In this document: in pieces, positions 1 through 7,956 of the stretch | Numbering within the stretch: the first letter of the stretch is position 1 | Layout of the letters: every line of letters starts with the position of its first letter | Origin: Catenulispora pinisilvae | GTDB lineage: Bacteria > Actinomycetota > Actinomycetes > Streptomycetales > Catenulisporaceae | Length of the DNA: 64,000 nucleotides | NCBI RefSeq assembly: GCF_015356865.1 | Contig: NZ_JAAFZA010000023.1 | Location: 1 to 64,000 of the forward strand | Direction of reading: 5' to 3' | Position numbers and translations under genes: made by a program | Notes under the pieces: generated by a model | Told to the model about the DNA's origin: nothing | Database searches by the model: none | Seen by the model: the letters and a program-made list of their open reading frames with translations, nothing else

Positions 1-97
1 CCCCGAGCCCGAGCCCCGCCCCCACCGTCAGCCCGGTGCCGGCCTTGAGAAGCGAGCGCCGGCTGAAGTCGCGGCCGCTCCGTGAAAGTTCAGACAT
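1..97 (-). CDS. Tat-exported protein, N-terminal fragment (cut by window edge)
   Basis: The first 32 codons of a gene read leftwards from an ATG at 95-97 and run off the window. The peptide begins MSELSRSGRDFSRRSLLKAG and continues into a Gly/Ala/Leu-rich stretch. SRRSLLK followed by a hydrophobic run is a good twin-arginine export signal, so the product is probably a folded, cofactor-bearing or otherwise Tat-dependent extracytoplasmic protein. A purine-rich stretch lies just upstream of the ATG. The catalytic part is outside the window, so no function can be named. Confidence 0.6.
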   Translation of the reverse strand, partial: MSELSRSGRDFSRRSLLKAGTGLTVGAGLGLG

Positions 98-479
98 TCT
101 CAACCCTCTTGTTCCTCGGGGTCAGGATGCGACGGCTGTCACGGAGGGCAGTATTGAGATGTCGGTTCACAATCGGCGCATAGCGATTGCACAGTCCGCG
201 GCGGGATGCGCGAGGACTGATTCGGGACGCGCGAGGGCTGATTCGGGACGTGCGGTGCGATGCGCTGGCGCCGCCGCGATCTACAGCGCGTTGTCGCCGA
301 ACACGGACAGGGCCTGGCCCGCGAGGTATAGGCGCGCGTTGCGAAGCCTCAGCAGCTCACGCATCGTCGGCGGCTACAGGGCGCCAATAGCGTCAGCCCT
401 CGATCAATGCTTCGCGAGCAGGCGCGAGCAGCGCCATAGCAGCTCACGCATCGTCGGCGGCCACAGTGCGGTAAAAGCG
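98..479. other. Intergenic stretch, no convincing gene
   Basis: About 380 bases between the Tat protein start and the marR stop. It contains short direct repeats (a motif like GAGGACTGATTCGGGACGCG twice near 210-250) and the first copy of an 87-bp tandem duplication. No frame here has a plausible start, ribosome binding site and protein-like composition. Confidence 0.5.
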
Positions 480-524
480 TCAGCCCTCGATCAATGCTTC
501 CCGAGCGCGGGCGAGCAGCGCCAT
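351..524. repeat. 87-bp tandem duplication reaching into the marR 3' end
   Basis: Two adjacent copies, 351-437 and 438-524, both start AGCAGCTCACGCATCGTCGG and both end GAGCAGCGCCAT. The second copy includes the last 45 bases of the marR coding sequence and its stop. The first is a diverged non-coding duplicate lying just downstream of the gene. Confidence 0.8.
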
Positions 525-956
525 CAGTTCGTCGAACCGCTCGGCGCCCAGCGCCTGCCGGGTCCGCTCCTCGGCCGCGAGTTCGCGGCGGACGCCGTCG
601 GCGGAGGCGGTCCGGCCCGCTGCGGTGGCGTGCAGGCCGACCGTGCGGCCGGTGCCGACGTGGCGCTCGATGAACCCGAGCGCGGTCAGGCGCGCGGCGG
701 CCTGGCTCATCGCCTGCTGGCTCTTGCCCAGCCGCTGCGCGATCTCGGTGACGGTCACCCCGGGCTCGGCCACGACCGCGTCGAGCATGTGGTTCAGCGG
801 CAGGGACAGGGAGGTGCCGGACAGGGCGGCCTCGCCGCGTTGCTCGATGAGCGTGCTGACCTCGCGCAGGCGGCCCCGGAGCAGCCCCGAGAGCGCGGCT
901 CCCTTCCCGGCGTCGGCCCCCGGCCCGGATGCGGCTCCGGTCGCTGTCGTGTCCAT
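480..956 (-). CDS. MarR-family transcriptional regulator
   Basis: A 158-residue winged-helix regulator. The ATG at 954-956 (MDTTATG...) is chosen because it gives the usual MarR length and leaves the operator-like palindrome outside the gene; the frame stays open upstream but that part does not look like protein. Helical dimerisation segments flank the HTH (residues about 55-105: VTVTEIAQRLGKSQQAMSQA, then the wing around RHVGTGRTVGL). It is transcribed divergently from the epimerase-like gene at 1084, with a perfect palindrome between them, so it probably represses itself and that gene in response to an unknown ligand. Its last 45 bases are part of a tandem duplication. Confidence 0.85.
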   Translation of the reverse strand: MDTTATGAASGPGADAGKGAALSGLLRGRLREVSTLIEQRGEAALSGTSLSLPLNHMLDAVVAEPGVTVTEIAQRLGKSQQAMSQAAARLTALGFIERHVGTGRTVGLHATAAGRTASADGVRRELAAEERTRQALGAERFDELMALLARAREALIEG

Positions 957-1018
957 GCCTGCATGATACGCGGCGATCACTACTGGCTGTGAAAACAAGT
1001 GGCTGTGTACCTGTAAGC

Positions 1019-1039
1019 CTTGTGTACACAAGCACTTGT
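1019..1039. promoter_or_regulatory. Palindromic operator candidate for MarR
   Basis: CTTGTGTACACAAG (1019-1032) is a perfect 14-bp palindrome. It overlaps a second inverted repeat, ACAAG-CA-CTTGT (1028-1039), and a further ACAAGT half-site lies near 995. The site is midway between the divergent marR and epimerase-like genes, where MarR proteins usually bind. Confidence 0.6.
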
Positions 1040-1083
1040 GATAGCCTGAGCTCAGTGGTTCGGCGGAAGGTAAGGAACTCACC

Positions 1084-1980
1084 ATGAAGGTATTCGTGAC
1101 CGGCGCCACCGGGTTCGTCGGATCGTTCATCGTCGCGGAGCTGATCAGCGGTGGTCATGAGGTGGCCGGGCTCAGCCGCTCGGAGGGCGGTGCCGAGGCG
1201 CTGATCCGGGCCGGGGCGAAGGTCGTGCGGGGCGACGTGAACGACCTGGACGGGCTGCGCGAAGCGGCCGGGGCGGCGGACGCCGTCATCCACACCGCCT
1301 TCGACCACAGTGCCGCCGACCAGAAGCTGCACAGCGAGAACGACCGGAAGGTCATCGCGGCGCTCGGCGCGGCGCTGGCCGGTACCGACCGGCCGCTGAT
1401 CGTCACCTCCGGCACCGGCCTGGTCCGGTCCGCGGCCGGCGGCCCGGTGGGCGAGACCGATCCGCACGCCACCTCGGCGGTGGTCCCCCGCGCCGCGTCC
1501 GAGGAAGCGGCCGAGGCGCTGATCGCCGCGGGCGCGAACGTCATCGTGATGCGGCTGCCGCAGGCGCACGACACCCGCCGGCAAGGCCGCATCAGGTGGC
1601 ACATCCAGGTCGCGAAGGAACAAGGCCGCGTCGCCTACGTCGGCGAGGGCCGGAACCGGGTGCCTGCCGTCCACGTCACCGACGCGGCCCGGCTGTACCG
1701 GCTGGCGCTGGAACGCGGCGAGGCGGGCGCTCGCTACCACGCCGTGGCCGAGGAAGGCGTGGCGCTGCGCGAGATCGCTGAGGCGATCGGGGCGGGACTG
1801 GACCTGCCGGTCGAGTCGATCACCGCCGAGCAGGCGCCGGAGTACTTCGGGTGGTTGGCGGAGCTTGCCCAGCTGGATCTGCCGGCTTCCGGCGCTTCCA
1901 CCCGGCAGCGACTGGACTGGGTGCCCGGCGGCCCGGATCTGCTGACTGATCTGCGGGCGGCGGAGTTCGACGTGGCTTGA
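1084..1980 (+). CDS. SDR / NAD(P)-dependent epimerase-like oxidoreductase
   Basis: 298 residues, extended short-chain dehydrogenase fold. The nucleotide-binding motif GATGFVG is at residues 7-13, followed by the alternating beta/alpha pattern and the conserved acidic VRGDVND segment near 51-57. The usual YxxxK is not evident; the corresponding region reads VPRAASEEA, as in a common actinobacterial subgroup of uncertain substrate. The ATG follows AAGGAA at suitable spacing. It is divergent from marR and probably its regulatory target, suggesting a role in detoxifying or modifying a small molecule. The substrate cannot be inferred. Confidence 0.8.
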   Translation: MKVFVTGATGFVGSFIVAELISGGHEVAGLSRSEGGAEALIRAGAKVVRGDVNDLDGLREAAGAADAVIHTAFDHSAADQKLHSENDRKVIAALGAALAGTDRPLIVTSGTGLVRSAAGGPVGETDPHATSAVVPRAASEEAAEALIAAGANVIVMRLPQAHDTRRQGRIRWHIQVAKEQGRVAYVGEGRNRVPAVHVTDAARLYRLALERGEAGARYHAVAEEGVALREIAEAIGAGLDLPVESITAEQAPEYFGWLAELAQLDLPASGASTRQRLDWVPGGPDLLTDLRAAEFDVA

Positions 1981-2109
1981 GGCGACGGCGCGTGGCGACG
2001 CGACTTGGTGCGACGCGACGTGGCTCGGGTCGGCCCGCCACGGCAGGTTGGCAGATATCGTCCCCCGTGTGTCATTGCTGCCAACGGCACCCGGCCCGAC
2101 CATAGAACC

Positions 2110-3396
2110 ATGACTACCATCGAGACGGCCGAGGCCGACCCCGGCCCGGACCTCGACCGTCGTTCCAGCTTCAGTCGTTCCAGCCTCATCCGCCGACCGC
2201 TCGCCCCGCGCTCGGCCTATCTGCTGGCGGCCGGGATCGTCGGGCTGGCGATGTTCGCCTCCGGGATCCCCTCGCCGCTCTACGACACCTACAGCAAGCT
2301 GTGGGGCTTCTCCGCCGTGGTGCTGACCATCGTCTACGCGACCTACGCCTTCGGGGTGCTCGTGGCACTGCTGCTGGCCGGACGGGTGTCGGACGAGATC
2401 GGCCGCCGCCCGGTGTTGCTCGTCGCGCTGTGCGGGATCCTGGTCTCCACGATCCTGTACATGCCGGCCCAGTCGGTCGCGTGGCTGTACGTCGCGCGCG
2501 GGTTGCAGGGCCTGGCGACCGGGCTGGCCCTGAGCGCGGCCAGCGCGTCGCTGCTGGACCTGCATCCCCGCCGCGATCCGATCTCGGTCGGGCTGGCCAA
2601 CGGCGTGGCGTCGGCCGGCGGGATCGGGCTCGGCATCTTCGCCTCCTCGGTCCTCGTGCAGTACCTGCCGGCGCCCCGGGTGCTGCCCTATGTGCTGCTC
2701 GCGGTCCTGCTCCTCATCGCCACGATCGCCACGCTGCGCCTCCAGGACCCGGTGACGCCGCGCCCCGGCGCCGGGATCCGGCTCACGCCGCAACGCCCGA
2801 GCGTGCCGCCGTCGGGCCGGCGGGCGTTCCTGCTGGCCTCGCTCGCGGTGCTCTCGTCCTGGTCGCTCAACGGCCTGTACCTGTCCCTCGGCCCCGAGCT
2901 GAGCGCGAATCTGCTGCACAGCAACTCGGTAGTGTTGTCAGGGCTCGTCGTCTCCAGCCTGCCGGCCGCCGCCGCGCTGTCCCAACTGGTCTTCGGACGC
3001 GGCGCGCCGTGGGCCGGCGCCAGCTACGGCTCGCTCGCCCTGGCCGCGGGCATGGGGTTGCTCGTCGTCGCTGTGGCAACCGGCTCCGGTGCGTTGTTCG
3101 TCGTCGCCAGCGTGATCGCCGGGTTCGGGTTCGGCGCGGCGTTCCTCGGCGGACTGCGTTCGCTGTCCGCGGCCGTGCCGCCCGAGCACCGGGCCGCGGT
3201 GATGTCAGCGTTCTACATCGTCGCCTACGGCGCGCTCTCGCTGCCCGCGATCGCCGCCGGACTCCTGAGCACCCCGCTGGGCCTGAACCGGACCTTCGAG
3301 ATCTTCGGGGCGGCGATCGCGGCGCTGGCGCTCGTCGTCGCCGGCGAGGCGTGGCGGACTCGGCCCGCCTCGGCTGTGATCGCCAGTCGGCAGTAA
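2110..3396 (+). CDS. MFS transporter (drug/metabolite exporter type)
   Basis: 428 residues with about twelve hydrophobic helices, beginning with YLLAAGIVGLAMFASGIPSP. After TM2 there is the MFS signature-like loop GRVSDEIGRRPVLL, and TM5 has a Gly-rich stretch. The protein probably works as a proton-coupled exporter in the plasma membrane (DHA1-like). The ATG at 2110 is preferred over an upstream in-frame GTG because the upstream residues are Arg-rich and non-membrane. It lies between the epimerase-like gene and an AraC-type regulator on the same strand. Substrate unknown. Confidence 0.85.
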   Translation: MTTIETAEADPGPDLDRRSSFSRSSLIRRPLAPRSAYLLAAGIVGLAMFASGIPSPLYDTYSKLWGFSAVVLTIVYATYAFGVLVALLLAGRVSDEIGRRPVLLVALCGILVSTILYMPAQSVAWLYVARGLQGLATGLALSAASASLLDLHPRRDPISVGLANGVASAGGIGLGIFASSVLVQYLPAPRVLPYVLLAVLLLIATIATLRLQDPVTPRPGAGIRLTPQRPSVPPSGRRAFLLASLAVLSSWSLNGLYLSLGPELSANLLHSNSVVLSGLVVSSLPAAAALSQLVFGRGAPWAGASYGSLALAAGMGLLVVAVATGSGALFVVASVIAGFGFGAAFLGGLRSLSAAVPPEHRAAVMSAFYIVAYGALSLPAIAAGLLSTPLGLNRTFEIFGAAIAALALVVAGEAWRTRPASAVIASRQ

Positions 3397-3465
3397 TCGC
3401 TGATCGGCAGTAATCGTCTCCTGCAGGCGATTGCAGCCAGCGGCCTGCCGCTTCATCATGGAGGA

Positions 3466-4467
3466 ATGAGCAGCAACGTGCGCGCCCCATCGCCCCATCG
3501 CGTGGTCATCGTGGCCTTCGACGGCGTCCAGGCGCTGGACGTCACCGGCCCGTCGGACGTCTTCGAGTTCGCCGGGCGCGGCCGGACCGGCTACGAGATC
3601 GAGGTGGTCGCGCCGGCCCCGGTCGTGACCACGTCCAGCGGTCTGCGGATCGTGCCGCACGCGACCGTCGACCGGTTCCGCGGCCGGATCGACACGCTGA
3701 TCGTCGCCGGCGCCATCGGCGAGCGGCGGGACGCGGTGGACGAGGAGCTGATCGCCTGGCTGCGCCGGGCCAGCCGGCGCGCGCGGCGCACCGCGTCCGT
3801 GTGCACCGGCGCGTTCCTGTTGGCCCGCGCGGGCATTCTCGACGGCCGGAAGGCGACGACCCACTGGGCCGCGTGCGCCGATCTGGCCCGCGAGTACCCC
3901 GCCGTCACCGTGCTGCCCGATCCGATCTATGTGCGCGACGGCGACGTCTACACCTCGGCCGGGGTCTCCGCGGGTATCGACCTGGCGCTGGCGTTGGTCG
4001 AGGAGGACCTGGGACCGCAGGTCGCGCTCCAGGTCGCCCGGCAACTCGTCCTGTTCATCCGGCGCCCCGGCGGCCAGACCCAGTTCAGCCGCGGGCTCGC
4101 CGGGCAGGCCGCCTCCCGGCCGAGTATCAGGGAACTACAGGACTGGATCGCGGACCACCTGGACCACGACCTGTCCGTGACCGCCCTGGCCGACCGGGCG
4201 CTGATGAGCCCGCGCAACTTCGCCCGCGTCTTCGCGACCGAGACCGGCTCCACGCCGGCCGCCTACGTTGAGGCGGTCCGGTTGGAGCGGGCCCGGATGC
4301 TGCTGGAGAGCAGCCAGGAGCGGATCGAGGAGATCGCCCGGCAGTGCGGGTTCGGCACGGTCGAGACGCTGCGCCGGTCGTTCAGCAGGCACCTCCACGT
4401 GAGCCCGCACGGCTATCGGCAGCGGTTTGCGACCGCCGTGCCGTTCAGCACGGCGGCTGCCGGCTGA
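3466..4467 (+). CDS. GlxA-family regulator (DJ-1/PfpI domain + AraC HTH)
   Basis: 333 residues. The N-terminal half (about 10-185) is a DJ-1/PfpI class I amidotransferase-like sensor fold starting RVVIVAFDGVQALDVTGPSD, with a nucleophile-elbow Cys in ASVCTGAFLLA. The C-terminal about 100 residues carry two HTH motifs of the AraC type (LADRALMSPRNFARVFATET and IARQCGFGTVETLRRSF). GGAGGA abuts the annotated ATG, so an in-frame GTG four codons later (3478) is a possible alternative start. GlxA-like proteins usually control neighbouring metabolic genes; the MFS gene just upstream is the obvious candidate. The ligand is unknown. Confidence 0.88.
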   Translation: MSSNVRAPSPHRVVIVAFDGVQALDVTGPSDVFEFAGRGRTGYEIEVVAPAPVVTTSSGLRIVPHATVDRFRGRIDTLIVAGAIGERRDAVDEELIAWLRRASRRARRTASVCTGAFLLARAGILDGRKATTHWAACADLAREYPAVTVLPDPIYVRDGDVYTSAGVSAGIDLALALVEEDLGPQVALQVARQLVLFIRRPGGQTQFSRGLAGQAASRPSIRELQDWIADHLDHDLSVTALADRALMSPRNFARVFATETGSTPAAYVEAVRLERARMLLESSQERIEEIARQCGFGTVETLRRSFSRHLHVSPHGYRQRFATAVPFSTAAAG

Positions 4468-4471
4468 CGCA

Positions 4472-4534
4472 AACCGCCGGAACCGCCGGAACCGCCGGAA
4501 CCGCCAGAACCGCCAGAACCGCCAGAACTGCCGG
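4472..4534. repeat. 9-bp minisatellite after the AraC gene
   Basis: Seven near-identical copies of AACCGCCGG / AACCGCCAG in a row directly after the GlxA-type stop codon and before the convergent kinase gene. There is no spacer structure and the unit is far too short for CRISPR. Confidence 0.8.
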
Positions 4535-4557
4535 AGCCACCGAAGCCGTTGAACCGC

Positions 4558-5823
4558 TCACGGTCTGAAGCACAACGTGAGCACGAGCCCGCCCTCGGCC
4601 CGCGGGTGCGCGGTCAGCTCCGCGCCGTGGGCCTCGGCGATCGAGCGGGCGATCGACAGGCCCAGGCCGTGCCCGCTCTGCGCGGTGCGGTCCGGACCGT
4701 GGCGGCGGAACGGTTCGAACAGGTCGAGGACCTTCTCCGGCGATACGTGCGGGCCGGTGTTGCTGACGGTCAGCGTCGCGGCGGCGGCGTCGAGGCGGAC
4801 GTCCACAAAGCCCCCGCGCCGGTTGTATTGGACCGCGTTCCTCGTGAGGTTCGTCAGCAGGTGCCGTAACAGGATCGGGTCGCCGTGCACGACCATCGGC
4901 CCGGCCGCCTTGAAAACCTCCACGCCCACCTCGTTCGTCGCCGCCAACGGCGCCAGATCGGCGGCCGCCAGCCGGGCCACGCCGCCGAGCTCCACCGGCT
5001 CGGTGGCCTCCACCCCCCGATCGCTGCGCGCCAGCAGCAACAGGGCATTGATGAGCTGCTCGGCCTCGTGGTTGGCGGCGAGCATGTCCTCGCGCACCTC
5101 GGCGAGCCCGTCGGGTAGCGGATCGGCGAACCCGACCTGGAGACAGGTGCGCTGGACGGCCAGTGGCGTCTTCAACTCGTGGGAGGCGTTCGCGACGAAC
5201 CGGCGCTGGCTCTCGAAGGACTTCTCCAGCCGGTCGAGCATGGTGTCGAAGGTGTCGGCGAGGCGGTGCAACTCGTCGTCGGGGCCGGTCAGGGACAGCC
5301 GCTGGTGCAGGCTCTCCTCGCTGATCTGGCGCGCCGCCCCGGTGATCGCGGCGACCGGGCGCAGCGCCCGTCCGGCCAGTCGCCAGCCCAGCACCCCGGC
5401 GACCAACGCCAGCACCACGAGACCGATCGCGGACCAGAGCACCATCTCGCGCAGGGCGGTGTCCTGGACCGCCCGCACCGTCTGGTCGATCTTCTGGACC
5501 AGCGCTATGTGCGCGGCCGTCGCCATGCCCTGGGCCGGCGCCGTGCCCGCTAGGCGGGGCGATCCGTCGGCCGCGGCGGTCCCGGAGGGAGCGGTGGCAG
5601 AGAACTGCGACGGATCGAAGTCCGGCGCGTTGACCAACCTGACATCCATCCCCTGGACGTGCTGCACCGTGCCGTGCCGGGCGAGCACCACCACGAAGGC
5701 CAGCAGCGCGGCGCCGACCACCAGGAAGAGCCCGGCGAAGGAGGTGGCCAGACGGGCCCGGAAGGGCAGGCGGCCAGTCAGGGTTCGAGGATCGAGGCGC
5801 GTGCCGAGGGGACTCAGTCGCAC
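4558..5823 (-). CDS. Sensor histidine kinase (EnvZ/PhoR type)
   Basis: 421 residues from a GTG at 5821-5823 that overlaps the response-regulator stop by ten bases, which implies translational coupling. Order: TM1 (about 22-47, FAGLFLVVGAALLAFVVVL), a short extracytoplasmic loop of about 80 residues, TM2 (about 130-155), HAMP, HisKA with the H-box ANASHELKTPLA, then HATPase_c with N-box NLTRNAVQYN and G-box GHGLGLSIARS. It should autophosphorylate on that His and pass phosphate to the regulator encoded just upstream. The divergent ABC exporter suggests it senses an envelope stress or antimicrobial compound. The small outer loop leaves room for transporter-dependent sensing, but that is inference. 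Confidence 0.9.
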   Translation of the reverse strand: MRLSPLGTRLDPRTLTGRLPFRARLATSFAGLFLVVGAALLAFVVVLARHGTVQHVQGMDVRLVNAPDFDPSQFSATAPSGTAAADGSPRLAGTAPAQGMATAAHIALVQKIDQTVRAVQDTALREMVLWSAIGLVVLALVAGVLGWRLAGRALRPVAAITGAARQISEESLHQRLSLTGPDDELHRLADTFDTMLDRLEKSFESQRRFVANASHELKTPLAVQRTCLQVGFADPLPDGLAEVREDMLAANHEAEQLINALLLLARSDRGVEATEPVELGGVARLAAADLAPLAATNEVGVEVFKAAGPMVVHGDPILLRHLLTNLTRNAVQYNRRGGFVDVRLDAAAATLTVSNTGPHVSPEKVLDLFEPFRRHGPDRTAQSGHGLGLSIARSIAEAHGAELTAHPRAEGGLVLTLCFRP

Positions 5824-6476
5824 AGCCGGTAGCCGCCCTGTCGGTCGGCGACGATCACACCCGGATCGCCGAGCTTGCCCCGCAGCCGGCTGACCGTGGC
5901 GCGGACCGCGCCGGTGCGCCGGTCCTGGTATTCGTCCCAAACACTGCGGACGAGTTCGTCGTGCTGGACGGCGCCCCCGCGGGCGGCCAGCAGCAGGCGC
6001 AGGACGGCGAACTCCTTCGGCGTCAGCTCCAGCCGGCGGCCGTCCACCGACGCCTCGTGCCGCGTCTCGTCCAAGGCGATGCTCCCGGAGCGCAGCACCG
6101 TGGCCGGCGGCCGATGCGCGCGCCGGCTCAACGCCCGCACCCGAGCGACCAACTCGCCGAAATCGAAGGGCTTGGGCAGATAGTCATCGGCGCCGAGCGT
6201 GGTCAGACCGTAGACCCGGTCGGCGAGCGCGCCGGCCGCGGTCAGCATCAGGATCTGCGGCGGGTCGGTCAGCTCGCGCAGCCGCCGGCACACTTCGTCG
6301 CCGCTGAGCACCGGCAGGTCGCGGTCCAGGATCAGCACGTCGTAGGCGGTCAGCAGGCACATCCGCTCGGCCTCGGCGCCGGTGAACGCCAGATCCACGG
6401 CCATCGCCTCACGGCGCAGCCCGGTGGCGACGGTGCGCGCCAGCACGCGGTGGTCCTCGGCCACCAGGACTCTCAT
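5814..6476 (-). CDS. OmpR-family response regulator
   Basis: 220 residues. The receiver domain has the acidic pair ED at 7-8, the phospho-acceptor Asp51 in LILDRDLP, and the switch Lys in YLPKPFDF. The C-terminal winged helix spans about 125-218 (ELTPKEFAVLRLLLAARGG, TVSRLRGKLG). It is first in a two-gene operon with the histidine kinase and divergent from the ABC genes at 6623, its likely targets. It closely resembles the regulator at 39970 in this window (shared GLRREAM.VD and LILDRDLP/VVLDRDLP segments), so the two modules are probably paralogous. Confidence 0.92.
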   Translation of the reverse strand: MRVLVAEDHRVLARTVATGLRREAMAVDLAFTGAEAERMCLLTAYDVLILDRDLPVLSGDEVCRRLRELTDPPQILMLTAAGALADRVYGLTTLGADDYLPKPFDFGELVARVRALSRRAHRPPATVLRSGSIALDETRHEASVDGRRLELTPKEFAVLRLLLAARGGAVQHDELVRSVWDEYQDRRTGAVRATVSRLRGKLGDPGVIVADRQGGYRLCD

Positions 6477-6622
6477 GGCTTTATCAAACCATGATCATGA
6501 TTACAGCCGGATAAGAATCGCTACGCGCGTTTCGGCTGGTCGGGGTGTTGGCAGTGGCGGTCCTTATGCCGCTGTAACGGGTTTATCCAGCCGAGCGCGG
6601 CGCGCTGCTTCCATCAGGGCCC
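6477..6622. promoter_or_regulatory. Divergent promoter region between regulator and ABC operon
   Basis: This 146-base spacer separates the response-regulator start from the first permease start. It holds a perfect 10-bp palindrome CATGATCATG (6490-6499) next to the regulator start and an A/T-richer segment around 6480-6530, unusual for the local base composition. I infer promoters for both directions and a possible regulator binding site; no clear -35/-10 pair can be asserted. Confidence 0.4.
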
Positions 6623-7933
6623 ATGAACTTCGTCAAGCGCGCCGGCCTGAGCCTGGTCGTCAGAGCCTCCCGGACCGTCGCCCTGCTGGCGATCTTCGCC
6701 GTCATCTGCACGCTGCTGCTCGGCGGATTCCTGTTACGCAGCGCGGCGGCGCGCCAGGAGGCCGCCGCCCAAAGCGACATCGGAGTTGACGTGACGGTCG
6801 GGAAGCCGGCGGGCTTCACCCCGGAGCTGGCCGATCGGCTGGGCGCCGCCGACGTCGTGCACAGGTACAACCCGGAGGTCGCGATACAGGCCGGAGCACG
6901 CGATCTCACGCCGTTGGTCTCCCCGCTGCCGAAGCCCGGCGCCGGCGCAGGCTCCGGTGCAGGCGCCGGGAATCGAAGCCCGGATTCAGGTCCGGGGACA
7001 GGTTCAGGGGCAGGGCCGGGGGCAAGTCCTGATCTGGGCCCGTTGGAAGTGAACGGCGTCCGGGATTCGGGGCTGCTGCTGCCTTTCTCCTACGGATCGA
7101 CGAAGATCGTCCAGGGCCGGGGCATCCTTCCCGAGGACGCTGGCCGCGACGTCGCAATGGTCGAACATCGGCTGGCGGACAAGAACCACCTCACGGTCGG
7201 CAGCGTCGTCCAAGCCCGGTCCACCGACGGCAAGCACACGGTTCCGGTCACCGTCGTCGGCGTCTTCCAGGACCCCACACCGGATCCGCCGATGTGGACG
7301 CCGCCGCACGAACTGCCCGGCAACGCGCTCTACGTGCCGCTGGCCACCGCACGCGCCCTGAGCACCGGACCGGTGAGCGTGACCGAGGCCGTCTACCGGG
7401 TCGGCTCACCGGACCAGGCCGAGCAGCTGACCGCCGACGCCGACCGGCTGCTCGGCGCGGGCACCTTCAGCGTGACGGTCAACGACAAGGCCTATCGGGA
7501 CCAGGTCCTGCCGATCCAGCGGGTCGGCGCCTTCGCCGGGCTGATCGTCTGGGTGATCGCCGGGGCCGGGGCGTTGGTCCTCGGGCTCATCGTCGTGTTG
7601 CAGATCCGCGAGCGGCGCACCGAACTCGGGGTGCTGCTGTCGATGGGCGAGAAGAAGTGGAAGCTGATCGGCCAGCACGTCGTGGAGATGACCGCCGTGG
7701 CGCTGCCCGCCGTCGCGCTGGCCACGCTGGTCGGGGCGCTGGCCGGGCCGTCCGCGGGGCACGCGCTGCTCGGCCCGCACTCCGCGGTCAGCTCCTCCGC
7801 GATCCGGCTCGAACCGGCCGCCGTCGCTGAAGTCGCCGCCATCGGGCTCGGCATCTGCCTGGTCTCCACGGTCCTGCCGGGCATCGGGATCCTCCGCCTG
7901 CACCCCCGCTCCATCCTCACCGACACCGAATAA
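6623..7933 (+). CDS. ABC transporter permease, FtsX/MacB-like (1)
   Basis: 436 residues. N-terminal MNFVKRAGLSLVV leads into TM1 (about 18-40), then a periplasmic-type MacB core domain of about 240 residues, then three C-terminal helices (about 305-330, 350-375, 395-420) forming the FtsX fold. The core carries a Gly/Ala/Pro-rich insertion near 112-140 rich in GAGAG-type repeats. The conserved cytoplasmic loop RRTELGVLLSMGEKK is shared with the permeases at 7957 and 38394. It forms one half of a heteromeric exporter with the next two genes, 23 and 6 bases apart. Such complexes move peptides or lipophilic molecules across the envelope, or act as mechanotransmitters. Confidence 0.88.
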   Translation: MNFVKRAGLSLVVRASRTVALLAIFAVICTLLLGGFLLRSAAARQEAAAQSDIGVDVTVGKPAGFTPELADRLGAADVVHRYNPEVAIQAGARDLTPLVSPLPKPGAGAGSGAGAGNRSPDSGPGTGSGAGPGASPDLGPLEVNGVRDSGLLLPFSYGSTKIVQGRGILPEDAGRDVAMVEHRLADKNHLTVGSVVQARSTDGKHTVPVTVVGVFQDPTPDPPMWTPPHELPGNALYVPLATARALSTGPVSVTEAVYRVGSPDQAEQLTADADRLLGAGTFSVTVNDKAYRDQVLPIQRVGAFAGLIVWVIAGAGALVLGLIVVLQIRERRTELGVLLSMGEKKWKLIGQHVVEMTAVALPAVALATLVGALAGPSAGHALLGPHSAVSSSAIRLEPAAVAEVAAIGLGICLVSTVLPGIGILRLHPRSILTDTE

Positions 7934-7956
7934 CGAACCGGGAGAACCGACGTCCT

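Noticed and set aside
349-2919. Long leftward open frame of 856 codons
   Set aside because: It runs antisense to marR, the epimerase-like and MFS genes, has extreme Arg/Gly/Asp composition and no domain; it is an artefact of high G+C codon use.
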